Counted from the stretch's first letter, positions 1 to 7,047 are shown. The stretch: DNA of 8,407 bases from Pseudomonadota bacterium (GCA_021813645.1 JAKAJW010000276.1:1-8407); one strand, 5' to 3'. Translations and numbers: made by a program. The notes: generated by a model not told the origin, from the letters alone.

Positions 1-320
1 GAGACCACGGCCAGCGTCACCTTACCGGCATGGCCGCGCGACAAGGCGTCCACCTGCCCCGCCGCCTGCGACAGAATGACCTCGATCCGGGCCGCAGCCT
101 CCAGCAGAACCTGGCCGTATTCGGTCAGCTGCGAACCCGCCGTATCCGAGCTGCGTTGCAGGACAGGAACCGCAAGAACGCCCTCTAACGCCTTGATTTG
201 AGAATGAACTGCCGGCGCCGTCAGGTTCAATTCCTGGGCCGCGGCAACGATTGAGCCGCGCCGGGCCACCGCAGCCAGCGCCCGCAACTGCTTGAGCGTT
301 AGGGCCTCGAATCCAGACAT
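1..320 (-). CDS. cbbR: LysR-type regulator CbbR, N-terminal part (cut by window edge)
   Basis: Reading the complement from the ATG at 320-318 gives 106 codons with no stop; the C-terminal two thirds lie outside the window. Residues 8-56 (beginning LTLKQLRALAAVARRGSI) form a LysR winged helix-turn-helix, with the recognition-helix region APAVHSQIKALE and the family's typical L-x-R after it. A linker helix and the first strand of the effector domain (KVTLAVV) follow before the edge. An AGGA ribosome binding site lies 7 nt upstream of the ATG. Divergent placement next to cbbF is the standard arrangement for CbbR, which activates cbb operons and in studied bacteria responds to metabolites such as RuBP. 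The DNA-binding domain is seen; the CbbR identity comes from similarity and position. Codon choice is less GC-biased at third positions (about three quarters G/C by hand count) than in the operon it faces. Confidence 0.9.
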   Translation of the reverse strand, partial: MSGFEALTLKQLRALAAVARRGSIVAAAQELNLTAPAVHSQIKALEGVLAVPVLQRSSDTAGSQLTEYGQVLLEAAARIEVILSQAAGQVDALSRGHAGKVTLAVV

Positions 321-366
321 TAAATTATCCTAACTGAGAATCTGAAATATATAAATGTCATTTAAT
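321..366. promoter_or_regulatory. AT-rich divergent cbbR/cbbF control region
   Basis: This island of mostly A and T begins directly next to the cbbR start codon and ends about 57 bp before the cbbF start, in a window that is otherwise strongly GC-rich. It contains three matches to the LysR/CbbR-type pattern TNA-N7-TNA (also T-N11-A): 321-333, 325-337 and 352-364. The last is a perfect palindrome. TTTAAT at 361-366 matches the -10 consensus TATAAT at five of six positions for transcription toward cbbF, but no good -35 hexamer sits at the right distance. That would suit an activator-dependent promoter. Composition and motifs are seen; the promoter role and the exact start site are inferred. Confidence 0.65.
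352..364. promoter_or_regulatory. Palindromic LysR (CbbR) box, TAAATG-T-CATTTA
   Basis: A perfect inverted repeat with 6-bp arms and a 1-bp centre, fitting both T-N11-A and TNA-N7-TNA, the patterns known for LysR-family and CbbR operators. It lies 31 bp from cbbR and 59 bp from the cbbF start. Its centre is 31 bp from the weaker match at 321-333, about three helical turns, which would put both on the same DNA face. It also overlaps the best -10-like hexamer, so it might act as a recognition site for cbbR autoregulation or as part of the cbbF activation site. The symmetry is directly seen; binding by CbbR is inferred. Confidence 0.6.
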
Positions 367-411
367 CTCCCCCTAGGCAATCCTCGCCGGGACTCGTCAG
401 GATCGGCTCTT

Positions 412-420
412 GGGAGGAGA
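412..420 (+). promoter_or_regulatory. Ribosome binding site deciding the cbbF start
   Basis: GGGAGGAGA lies 3 nt before the ATG at 424. It is the only strong Shine-Dalgarno sequence upstream of this frame, so translation should begin at 424 and not at the in-frame ATG at 355, which sits inside the AT-rich operator region. Close variants of GGAGGAG precede cbbA, cbbL, cbbS and cbbE as well. Confidence 0.8.
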
Positions 421-423
421 ACG

Positions 424-1431
424 ATGCCGCTCGACCAACCCGCCTTCGCGGGATGCGACATTCCGCAGGAACTTCAGCAGGTCATGGACCGGCTCGCGCG
501 CGTCGGCGCCGACCTGGCGCGTCTGATCGCCCGCGGCGGGATCGAGGACGATCTCGCTGGCAGCGTCGGCACCAATGCCGGCGGCGACGGTCAGAAGGCG
601 CTCGACGTCATCGCCGACGATGCCTTCCGCGCCGCGCTGACCGGCTCCGGCGTACGCTTCTACGCCTCCGAAGAGCAGGACGAGGCGGTGGAGCTCGGCC
701 CGACCGGCGCCTATGCGCTGGCAATCGACCCGCTCGATGGCTCCTCCAACATCGATTGCAACGTCTCGATCGGCACCATCTTCGCGATCTTTCCCGCCGC
801 CGACACCGCCCCGGCCAGCTTCCTGCGCCCCGCCAAGGAGATCCTGGCCGGCGGCTACATCATCTACGGCCCGCAATGCAGCCTGGTGGTCAGCTTCGGC
901 CAGGGCGTGCTGCTCTTCGTGCTGGATCCCGACACCCACCGCTTCACTCTGGTGAAGACAGGGGTGCAGGTGCCGGTAAAGTCGAAGGAATATGCGATCA
1001 ATGCCTCGAACTACCGACATTGGCCGCAGCCGATCCGCTCCTATGTCGACGATCTCGTCGCCGGCGCCGAGGGGCCGCGCGGGCAGAATTTCAACATGCG
1101 CTGGATCGCCTCGCTGGTGGCCGAGACCCACCGCATTCTGGCCCGCGGCGGCGTCTTTCTCTACCCGCGGGACAGCCGCAAGGGCTACGAGAAAGGCCGG
1201 CTGCGGCTGCTCTACGAAGGCGCGCCGATCGCCTTCCTGATCACCCAGGGCGGCGGCGGCGCCACCGACGGCGAGGATCCGATCCTCGACCAGACCATCG
1301 AGACGCTGCACCAGCGCACCCCGCTCGTCTTCGGTTCCGCCGAAAAGGTCGCCCGCGTCGCCGCCTATCACGACCTGCCGGAGGAAGAGACCTCCGCCCT
1401 GTTCAACAAGCGCGGCCTGTTCCGGAGCTGA
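424..1431 (+). CDS. cbbF: Fructose-1,6-bisphosphatase, class I
   Basis: This 335-residue cytoplasmic enzyme hydrolyses fructose-1,6-bisphosphate to fructose-6-phosphate and phosphate, a regeneration step of the Calvin cycle; Calvin-operon class I enzymes often act on sedoheptulose-1,7-bisphosphate too. Metal-binding acidic residues are present in SEEQDE (82-87) and DPLDGSSNID (102-111), the defining class I motif. The family signature GRLRLLYEGAPIA occupies 258-270. The length is normal for the family. The start at 424 is chosen for its strong ribosome binding site; the reading frame is open 23 codons further upstream, but that extension looks unlike protein and overlaps the operator. It is the first gene of the operon, and its stop is 5 nt before cbbP. 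The class I assignment is secure; sedoheptulose activity is inferred. Confidence 0.96.
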   Translation: MPLDQPAFAGCDIPQELQQVMDRLARVGADLARLIARGGIEDDLAGSVGTNAGGDGQKALDVIADDAFRAALTGSGVRFYASEEQDEAVELGPTGAYALAIDPLDGSSNIDCNVSIGTIFAIFPAADTAPASFLRPAKEILAGGYIIYGPQCSLVVSFGQGVLLFVLDPDTHRFTLVKTGVQVPVKSKEYAINASNYRHWPQPIRSYVDDLVAGAEGPRGQNFNMRWIASLVAETHRILARGGVFLYPRDSRKGYEKGRLRLLYEGAPIAFLITQGGGGATDGEDPILDQTIETLHQRTPLVFGSAEKVARVAAYHDLPEEETSALFNKRGLFRS

Positions 1432-1436
1432 GAGAC

Positions 1437-2309
1437 ATGAGCAAGAAATTCCCGATCATCTCCGTCACCGGTTCCTCGGGCGCGGGCACCACCACGGTGA
1501 AGAACACCTTCGACCAGATCTTCCGCCGCGAGGGCATCAAGGCGGTCTCGATCGAGGGCGACGCCTTCCACAAGTTCGACCGCGCCGCGATGAAGGCGGA
1601 GCTCGACAAACGCGCCAAAGACGGCGATCACACCTTCTCGCATTTCTCCTACGAAGCCAACGAACTCAGCGAGTTGGAGCGCGTCTTTCGCGAATATGGG
1701 GAAACCGGCAAGGGTCGCACCCGCCACTATGTCCACGATGCGCGCGAGGCCGAGCTGTGGGGCGTGGCGCCCGGCAAGTTCACCGATTGGGCGCCGTTCG
1801 AGGACGGCTCCGACCTGCTGTTCTACGAGGGCCTGCACGGCTGCGTGAAGAACGAGACGGTGGACCTGCCGCGCTATGCCGATCTGAAGATCGGCGTGGT
1901 GCCGGTCATCAACCTGGAATGGATCCAGAAGATCCACCGCGACCGCGCGAGCCGCGGCTACACCACCGAGGCGGTGACCGACACGATCCTGCGTCGGATG
2001 CATGCCTATGTGCATTGCATCACCCCGCAGTTCACCGAGACCGACATCAACTTCCAGCGCGTTCCCGTCGTGGATACCTCCAATCCCTTCATCGCCCGCT
2101 GGATCCCGACGGCCGACGAAAGCCTTGTCGTCATCCGCTTCAAGAACCCGCGCGGGATCGATTTCCCCTATCTGATCTCGATGATCCACGGCTCCTGGAT
2201 GAGCCGGGCCAATTCCATCGTCATTCCCGGCAACAAGCTCGACATCGCCATGCAGCTGATCCTGACGCCGCTGATCGAGCGTCTGGTGCGCGAGGCGAAG
2301 CGCGCCTGA
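1437..2309 (+). CDS. cbbP: Phosphoribulokinase (class I, bacterial type)
   Basis: This 290-residue kinase phosphorylates ribulose-5-phosphate with ATP to ribulose-1,5-bisphosphate, the substrate of RuBisCO. The P-loop GSSGAGTT is at 12-19. Residues known to matter in the Rhodobacter sphaeroides enzyme fall at the same numbers here: D42, H45 and R49 (in GDAFHKFDR), E131 (FYEGLHG, the Walker B acid), and K165, R168 and D169 (IQKIHRDR), D169 being the catalytic base. Proteobacterial enzymes of this length are octamers activated by NADH and inhibited by AMP, which links carbon fixation to reducing power; this is family knowledge. The ribosome binding site GGAG lies inside the last codons of cbbF, and the 5-nt gap suggests coupled translation. 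No substitutions were found at the key residues checked. Confidence 0.97.
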   Translation: MSKKFPIISVTGSSGAGTTTVKNTFDQIFRREGIKAVSIEGDAFHKFDRAAMKAELDKRAKDGDHTFSHFSYEANELSELERVFREYGETGKGRTRHYVHDAREAELWGVAPGKFTDWAPFEDGSDLLFYEGLHGCVKNETVDLPRYADLKIGVVPVINLEWIQKIHRDRASRGYTTEAVTDTILRRMHAYVHCITPQFTETDINFQRVPVVDTSNPFIARWIPTADESLVVIRFKNPRGIDFPYLISMIHGSWMSRANSIVIPGNKLDIAMQLILTPLIERLVREAKRA

Positions 2310-2338
2310 GCCCCCTACCCGTCTGAGGAGTTTCCCAT

Positions 2339-3418
2339 ATGGCCCTGATTACGCTAAGACAACTGCTGGATCACGCGGCCGAGCACGGCTATGGCGTGCC
2401 GGCCTTCAACATCAACAACATGGAACAGGGCCTGGCGATCCTGAAGGCGGCCGAGGCCTGCGACGCCCCGGTGATCCTGCAGGCCAGCCGCGGCGCCCGC
2501 TCCTATGCCGGCGACATCATGCTGCACCACATGGTGGTCGCGCTGGCCGAGATGCATCCCGACATCCCGATCTGCCTGCATCAGGACCACGGCAACAACG
2601 ACGCCACCTGCCTTTCCGCGATCCGCCACGGCTTCACCTCGGTGATGATGGACGGCTCGCTGCTCGAAGACATGAAGACCCCGGCCAGCTACGACTACAA
2701 CGTCGAGATCACCACCCGGGTGACCAATGCCGCCCATTGGGTCGGCGCCTCGGTCGAAGGCGAGTTGGGCGTGCTCGGCAGCCTGGAAAGCGGCGAGGCC
2801 GCGAAAGAAGACGGCTCGGGCGCCGAGGGCAAGCTCAGCCACGACATGCTGCTGACCGATCCCGATCAGGCGGTGGATTTCGTGATGCGCACCAAGGTCG
2901 ACGCGCTGGCGATCGCCTGCGGCACCTCGCACGGCGCCTACAAGTTCACCCGCAAGCCCGATGGCGACATCCTGGCGATGAATGTGATCGAGGCGATCCA
3001 CGCGCGGCTGCCGAACACCCATCTGGTGATGCACGGCTCCTCTTCGGTGCCGCAGTATCTGCAGGATCTGATCAACGCCTCCGGCGGACGGATGCCGCAG
3101 ACCTACGGCGTCCCGGTCGAAGAGATCGAGCGCGGCATCAAGCACGGCGTGCGCAAGGTCAACATCGACACCGACTGCCGCATGGCGATCACCGGCCAGT
3201 TCCGCCGGATCGCCGCCGAAAAGCCGAGCGAATTTGATCCGCGCAAGTTCCTGATCCCCGCCATGCAGGAGATGGAGAAGCTGGTGAAGGACCGCTTCGA
3301 GCGCTTCGGAACGGCCGGCAACTCATCGCAAATCAAGCCGATCATCCTCAACGACATGGCGCGCCGCTACGCCTCCGGCGCGCTCGACCCACAGACCGCT
3401 GCCGCCAAGGCCGCCTGA
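2339..3418 (+). CDS. cbbA: Fructose-1,6-bisphosphate aldolase, class II (Calvin-cycle subtype)
   Basis: This 359-residue zinc-dependent aldolase condenses dihydroxyacetone phosphate with glyceraldehyde-3-phosphate to fructose-1,6-bisphosphate, feeding CbbF; class II enzymes can also form sedoheptulose-1,7-bisphosphate with erythrose-4-phosphate. Seen in the sequence: HQDHG at 81-85, with D83 the probable catalytic acid and H84 a zinc ligand; GTSHG at 195-199 and HGSS at 232-235, carrying the other zinc-ligand histidines; and NIDTD at 275-279, the phosphate/substrate-binding strand. The region around 140-175 (GELGVLGSLESG then an acidic stretch) is typical of the Calvin-cycle branch of class II aldolases. 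GAGGAG lies 8 nt before the ATG. The gap to cbbP is 29 bp and to cbbL 17 bp, consistent with one transcript. Confidence 0.96.
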   Translation: MALITLRQLLDHAAEHGYGVPAFNINNMEQGLAILKAAEACDAPVILQASRGARSYAGDIMLHHMVVALAEMHPDIPICLHQDHGNNDATCLSAIRHGFTSVMMDGSLLEDMKTPASYDYNVEITTRVTNAAHWVGASVEGELGVLGSLESGEAAKEDGSGAEGKLSHDMLLTDPDQAVDFVMRTKVDALAIACGTSHGAYKFTRKPDGDILAMNVIEAIHARLPNTHLVMHGSSSVPQYLQDLINASGGRMPQTYGVPVEEIERGIKHGVRKVNIDTDCRMAITGQFRRIAAEKPSEFDPRKFLIPAMQEMEKLVKDRFERFGTAGNSSQIKPIILNDMARRYASGALDPQTAAAKAA

Positions 3419-3435
3419 GACGGAGGAGACATCCG

Positions 3436-4902
3436 ATGGACGACGTCAAAACCACCGAAATCACCGACAAGAAAAAGCGCTATGCCGCCGGTGTGCTGAA
3501 ATACGCCCAGATGGGCTATTGGGACGGCGACTATGTCCCGAAGGACACCGATCTGCTGGCGCTGTTCCGGATCACCCCGCAGGACGGCGTGGACCCGATC
3601 GAGGCCGCCGCCGCAGTGGCCGGCGAAAGCTCCACCGCGACCTGGACGGTGGTCTGGACCGACCGGCTGACCGCCTGCGACCAGTATCGCGCCAAGGCCT
3701 ACAAGGTCGAGCCGGTGCCGAACAACCCGGGCCAGTATTTCTGCTACGTGGCCTATGACCTGATCCTGTTCGAGGAAGGCTCGATCGCCAACCTGACCGC
3801 CTCGATCATCGGCAACGTCTTCTCGTTCAAGCCGCTGAAGGCGGCACGGCTCGAAGACATGCGCCTGCCGGTGGCCTATGTGAAAACCTACAAGGGCCCG
3901 CCGACCGGCATCGTGGTCGAGCGCGAGCGGCTCGACAAGTTCGGCCGGGCGCTGCTCGGCGCCACCACCAAGCCGAAGCTCGGCCTGTCGGGCAAGAACT
4001 ACGGCCGGGTGGTCTACGAGGGGCTCAAGGGCGGCCTCGACTTCATGAAGGACGACGAGAACATCAACTCGCAGCCCTTCATGCACTGGCGCGACCGGTT
4101 CCTCTACGTGATGGACGCGGTGAACCGCGCCTCGGCCGAAACCGGCGAGGTGAAGGGCAGCTACCTGAACATCACCGCCGGCACGATGGAGGAGATGTAT
4201 CGCCGCGGCGAATTCGCCAAGGAACTCGGCTCGGTCATCGTGATGATCGACCTGGTGATCGGCTACACCGCGATCCAGTCGATCTCGGAATGGGCGCGGC
4301 AGAACGACATGATCCTGCACCTGCACCGTGCGGGCCACGGCACCTATACCCGGCAGAAGAACCACGGCGTGTCGTTCCGGGTGATCGCGAAATGGATGCG
4401 CCTGGCGGGCGTCGACCATATCCACGCGGGCACCGCCGTCGGCAAGCTGGAGGGCGATCCGCTCACCGTGCAGGGCTATTACAACGTCTGCCGCGAGCTG
4501 CACAACGACATCGACCTGCCGCGCGGCCTCTACTTCGAGCAGGACTGGGGCGACATCAAGAAGGTCATGCCGGTCGCCTCGGGCGGCATCCATGCCGGCC
4601 AGATGCACCAGCTGCTCGACCTTTTCGGCGATGACGTCGTGCTGCAGTTCGGCGGCGGCACCATCGGCCATCCGATGGGCATCCAGGCCGGGGCCACCGC
4701 GAACCGGGTGGCGCTCGAGGCGATGACGCTCGCCCGCAACGAGGGCCGCGACATCAAGAACGAAGGCCCGGAAATCCTCCGCGCCGCCGCCAAGTGGTGC
4801 AAGCCCTTGGAAGCCGCGCTCGATGTCTGGGGCGACATCACCTTCAACTACACCTCGACCGACACGTCGGACTACGCGCCGACCGCCTCGGTCTCGAACT
4901 GA
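3436..4902 (+). CDS. cbbL: RuBisCO large subunit, form IC (red type)
   Basis: This 488-residue catalytic subunit carboxylates (or oxygenates) ribulose-1,5-bisphosphate. Active-site residues are intact: E64 in the N-terminal loop GESSTATWT; K179 and K181 in TTKPKLGLS; K205, the lysine to be carbamylated, with D207 and E208 binding magnesium in GLDFMKDDEN; H297 and R298 in LHLHRAGHG; and loop 6 lysine K337 in GTAVGKLEGD. GESSTATWT, HRAGHGT and the extended C-terminal tail (FNYTSTDTSDYAPTASVSN) mark the red-type branch (form IC in proteobacteria, ID in red algae). The length is as expected for that branch. In this branch the tail is the handle pulled by CbbX, and cbbX follows downstream. GGAGGAGA lies 8 nt before the ATG. 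It assembles with CbbS as L8S8. Confidence 0.98.
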   Translation: MDDVKTTEITDKKKRYAAGVLKYAQMGYWDGDYVPKDTDLLALFRITPQDGVDPIEAAAAVAGESSTATWTVVWTDRLTACDQYRAKAYKVEPVPNNPGQYFCYVAYDLILFEEGSIANLTASIIGNVFSFKPLKAARLEDMRLPVAYVKTYKGPPTGIVVERERLDKFGRALLGATTKPKLGLSGKNYGRVVYEGLKGGLDFMKDDENINSQPFMHWRDRFLYVMDAVNRASAETGEVKGSYLNITAGTMEEMYRRGEFAKELGSVIVMIDLVIGYTAIQSISEWARQNDMILHLHRAGHGTYTRQKNHGVSFRVIAKWMRLAGVDHIHAGTAVGKLEGDPLTVQGYYNVCRELHNDIDLPRGLYFEQDWGDIKKVMPVASGGIHAGQMHQLLDLFGDDVVLQFGGGTIGHPMGIQAGATANRVALEAMTLARNEGRDIKNEGPEILRAAAKWCKPLEAALDVWGDITFNYTSTDTSDYAPTASVSN

Positions 4903-4913
4903 GGAGACAGACG

Positions 4914-5303
4914 ATGCGCATCACTCAGGGCTGCTTTTCCTTCCTGCCCGATCTGTCCGACGACCAGATCACCGCCCAGGTCGAATACTGCCTGGGCCGC
5001 AACTGGGCGATCGGGATCGAATACACCGACGAGCCGCATCCGCGGAACACCTACTGGGACATGTGGGGCAATCCGATGTTCGACCTGAAGGACGCCAAAG
5101 GCGTCATGATGGAGCTCGCCGATTGCCGCAAGAACCATCCCGACAGCTACATCCGCCTGAATGCCTTCGACTCGACCCGCGGCTTCGAGACGGTGGTGAT
5201 GAGCTTCATCGTCAACCGCCCGAAGGTGGAGCCGAAGATCCGCATGGTGCGGACCGAGGTCGCCGGCCGGACGCTACGCTACACCCATGAGGTGGTCCGC
5301 TAG
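4914..5303 (+). CDS. cbbS: RuBisCO small subunit, form IC (red type)
   Basis: This 129-residue small subunit caps the L8 core and affects catalysis and specificity. The N-terminus MRITQGCFSFLPDLSDDQI, the central YWDMWGNPMFDL segment and RLNAFDSTRGFET are characteristic of the red-type branch. The last 25-30 residues (after VNRPKVEPK) form the C-terminal extension that makes a beta-hairpin lining the central channel in red-type enzymes, in place of the longer internal loop of green-type small subunits. GAGGAGAC begins within the cbbL stop codon, and the ATG is 11 nt after that stop. The two subunits are therefore very likely translated together. The gene is followed by a 98-nt hairpin-rich gap, the longest between plus-strand genes here. 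Confidence 0.97.
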   Translation: MRITQGCFSFLPDLSDDQITAQVEYCLGRNWAIGIEYTDEPHPRNTYWDMWGNPMFDLKDAKGVMMELADCRKNHPDSYIRLNAFDSTRGFETVVMSFIVNRPKVEPKIRMVRTEVAGRTLRYTHEVVR

Positions 5304-5307
5304 GACC

Positions 5308-5335
5308 GCCCCCGGTCCGGGGGCCCCGCCCCCGG
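5308..5335 (+). repeat. Overlapping GC-only inverted repeats after cbbS (possible attenuator or mRNA-stabilising hairpin)
   Basis: GCCCCCGG occurs at 5308-5315 and again at 5328-5335, with its exact reverse complement CCGGGGGC between them at 5317-5324. The middle arm can pair with the left copy (centre T5316) or the right copy (loop CCC, 8-bp stem), but not both. The feature begins 5 nt after the cbbS stop. No run of T follows, so it is not a classical intrinsic terminator. A strong RNA hairpin at this place could block 3' exonuclease decay of the cbbLS message or end a fraction of transcripts, lowering cbbX and later genes relative to RuBisCO. Repeats are seen; function is inferred. Confidence 0.7.
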
Positions 5336-5344
5336 CCACCCAAG

Positions 5345-5368
5345 GGCTCTTCGCCGCGTCGCAGAGCC
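5345..5368 (+). repeat. Second stem-loop in the cbbS-cbbX gap
   Basis: GGCTCT (5345-5350) and AGAGCC (5363-5368) form a perfect 6-bp stem with a 12-nt GC-rich loop, 9 nt after the first hairpin cluster. No T tract follows. It may add to transcript processing or stability between cbbS and cbbX; a 6-bp match over this distance could also be chance. Confidence 0.4.
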
Positions 5369-5401
5369 GAAGACCTAGCCGCCGAGCCGGAGTGAGCCGA
5401 G

Positions 5402-6346
5402 ATGGATGCCGACACCGTGACCCCTGCGACCCCTGCCCCGACCAAAGTCGACCTGCGCGCCGAGTTCGAGGAAAGTGGCGTCCGCGAGGTGCTGGAGGAA
5501 CTCGACCGCGAGCTGATCGGCCTGGCGCCGGTGAAAAGCCGGATCCGCGAGACCGCGGCGCTGCTACTGGTGGACCGGGCGCGAACCCAGCTCGGCCTCG
5601 CCCATGAGACGCCGACGCTGCACATGTCCTTCACCGGCAATCCCGGCACCGGCAAGACCACGGTGGCGTTGAAGATGGCCGGCCTGCTGAAGCGGCTCGG
5701 CTATGTGCGCAAGGGCCATCTCGTCAGCGTGACGCGCGACGACCTCGTCGGCCAATACATCGGCCATACCGCTCCGAAGACCAAAGAGGTCCTGAAGCGG
5801 GCGATGGGCGGCGTGCTCTTCATCGACGAGGCCTACTACCTCTACCGCCCCGACAACGAACGCGACTACGGCCAGGAGGCGATCGAGATCCTGCTCCAGG
5901 TGATGGAGAACAACCGCGACGACCTCGTGGTGATCCTCGCCGGCTATGCCGACCGGATGGAGAATTTCTTCCAGTCCAACCCGGGCTTCCGCAGCCGGAT
6001 CGCGCATCACATCGAATTCCCCGACTATTCCGACGCCGAGCTGCTGGCCATCGTCAAGCATATGATGGCGGATCAGAGCTATACGATGACGCCCACGGCC
6101 GAGGCCGCCTTCTCCGAATACATCCGCCTGCGCCGCGCCCAGCCGCATTTCGCCAACGCCCGCTCGATCCGCAACGCCTTCGACCGGGCCCGGCTGCGCC
6201 AGGCCAACCGTCTCTTCGAAACCGCCAAGGGTGCGCTGGACGCGGCCACGCTTTCCACGATAGAGGAACCCGACATCCGCGCGAGCCGCGTCTTCCGCGG
6301 CGGGCTCGACAGCGACCGCCAGCGCGTCAAGGAGGAGTCGAAATGA
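5402..6346 (+). CDS. cbbX: Red-type RuBisCO activase CbbX (AAA+ ATPase)
   Basis: This 314-residue AAA+ motor forms hexameric rings, which RuBP promotes, and remodels inhibited red-type RuBisCO by transiently pulling the C-terminal tail of CbbL into its pore, releasing tight-binding sugar phosphates. Seen: Walker A GNPGTGKTT at 79-87; a pore-loop tyrosine in QYIGHTA (Y119); Walker B GGVLFIDEAYYL with D142 and E143; and NPGFRSRI with R197 and R199 as the arginine-finger region. A C-terminal helical lid follows, including the ARSIRNAFDRA sensor-2-like helix. A short Pro/Thr/Ala-rich N-terminus (about 1-17) precedes a helical part. GGAG lies 9 nt before the ATG. Length and motifs match CbbX, and CbbL in this operon has the matching tail. 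The stop overlaps the cbbE start (ATGA). Confidence 0.96.
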   Translation: MDADTVTPATPAPTKVDLRAEFEESGVREVLEELDRELIGLAPVKSRIRETAALLLVDRARTQLGLAHETPTLHMSFTGNPGTGKTTVALKMAGLLKRLGYVRKGHLVSVTRDDLVGQYIGHTAPKTKEVLKRAMGGVLFIDEAYYLYRPDNERDYGQEAIEILLQVMENNRDDLVVILAGYADRMENFFQSNPGFRSRIAHHIEFPDYSDAELLAIVKHMMADQSYTMTPTAEAAFSEYIRLRRAQPHFANARSIRNAFDRARLRQANRLFETAKGALDAATLSTIEEPDIRASRVFRGGLDSDRQRVKEESK

Positions 6347-7047
6347 CCTTCGACCGTTCGATCAAGATCGCCCCCTCGATCCTCTCCGCCGATTTCGCCA
6401 ATTTCGGCGCCGAGATCCGGGCGATCGAAGCACAGGGCGCCGACTGGGTGCATGTCGATGTGATGGACGGCCATTTCGTGCCGAACCTCACCTTCGGACC
6501 GCCCGCCGTGAAGGCCTTCCGGCCGCATGTGAAGACCTTCATGGACGTTCACCTGATGATCGCTCCGGTCGACCCCTATATCGAGGCCTATGCCGAGGCC
6601 GGCGCCGATATGATCACCGCCCATGTCGAGGCGGGTCCGCATATCCACCGTACCTTGCAGGCGATCCGCGCGCAGGGCGTGAAGGCGGGCGTGGTGCTGA
6701 ACCCCGGCACGCCGGCCGAGGCGGTCGCCGATGTGCTCGACCTGTGCGACATGGTGCTGATCATGACGGTGAACCCGGGCTTCGGCGGCCAGAAGTTCAT
6801 CCACTCCGGTGTCGAGAAGACCCGCAAAATCCGGGCGATGATCGGCGACCGGCCGATCCATATCCAGATCGACGGCGGCATCACGCCGGAGACGGCGCCG
6901 CTGGTCGCTGCCGCCGGGGCGGACGTGCTGGTGGCGGGGTCGGCGGTGTTCAAGGGCGGCTCGGTCGACAATCCGGGCGTTTATGGCGCCAATATTCGCG
7001 CGATCCGCGCCGCCGCCGAGGCCGCCCGCCGCGAGAGGGCCGCCTGA
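6343..7047 (+). CDS. cbbE: Ribulose-phosphate 3-epimerase
   Basis: This 234-residue TIM-barrel enzyme interconverts xylulose-5-phosphate and ribulose-5-phosphate, feeding phosphoribulokinase. Seen: IAPSILSADF near the N-terminus; HVDVMDGHFVPN at 37-48, with metal ligand H37 and catalytic/metal D39; DVHLMI with H70; the phosphate loop MTVNPGFGGQ; and DGGI at 177-180, whose D177 is the second catalytic aspartate. VAGSAVF closes the barrel. The length is slightly longer than common versions (about 220-230), with a basic, Ala/Arg-rich tail. The ATG overlaps the cbbX stop by 4 nt and GGAGGAG lies just upstream inside cbbX, so translation is both coupled and independently initiated. The symbol cbbE follows from operon position; rpe is the general name. 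Confidence 0.95.
   Translation: MTFDRSIKIAPSILSADFANFGAEIRAIEAQGADWVHVDVMDGHFVPNLTFGPPAVKAFRPHVKTFMDVHLMIAPVDPYIEAYAEAGADMITAHVEAGPHIHRTLQAIRAQGVKAGVVLNPGTPAEAVADVLDLCDMVLIMTVNPGFGGQKFIHSGVEKTRKIRAMIGDRPIHIQIDGGITPETAPLVAAAGADVLVAGSAVFKGGSVDNPGVYGANIRAIRAAAEAARRERAA

Noticed and set aside
356..361. ATGACA on the minus strand as a -35 box for cbbR
   Set aside because: No acceptable -10 hexamer lies 16-18 bp downstream of it, so a sigma-70-type promoter cannot be supported from sequence alone.
355..423. N-terminal extension of the cbbF frame from an ATG at 355
   Set aside because: It has no ribosome binding site, starts inside the AT-rich palindromic operator and adds residues unlike the family, whereas a strong Shine-Dalgarno sequence immediately precedes the ATG at 424.
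453..1436. Long open frame upstream of and in frame with cbbP
   Set aside because: It is an out-of-frame shadow of cbbF, arginine-rich and low complexity. Family residues of phosphoribulokinase begin at 1437, where numbering matches the known enzyme.
3367..4671. 434-codon antisense open frame opposite cbbL, and similar antisense frames elsewhere
   Set aside because: Strong G/C third-position bias on the coding strand removes stops from the opposite strand. The translation is rich in H, V, D, G and A, with no recognisable domain, and the sense gene is certain.
5308..5335. Calling the cbbS-cbbX hairpin an intrinsic terminator of the operon
   Set aside because: No T run follows, and the genes downstream lack an obvious promoter of their own and are functionally tied to RuBisCO, so full termination here is unlikely.
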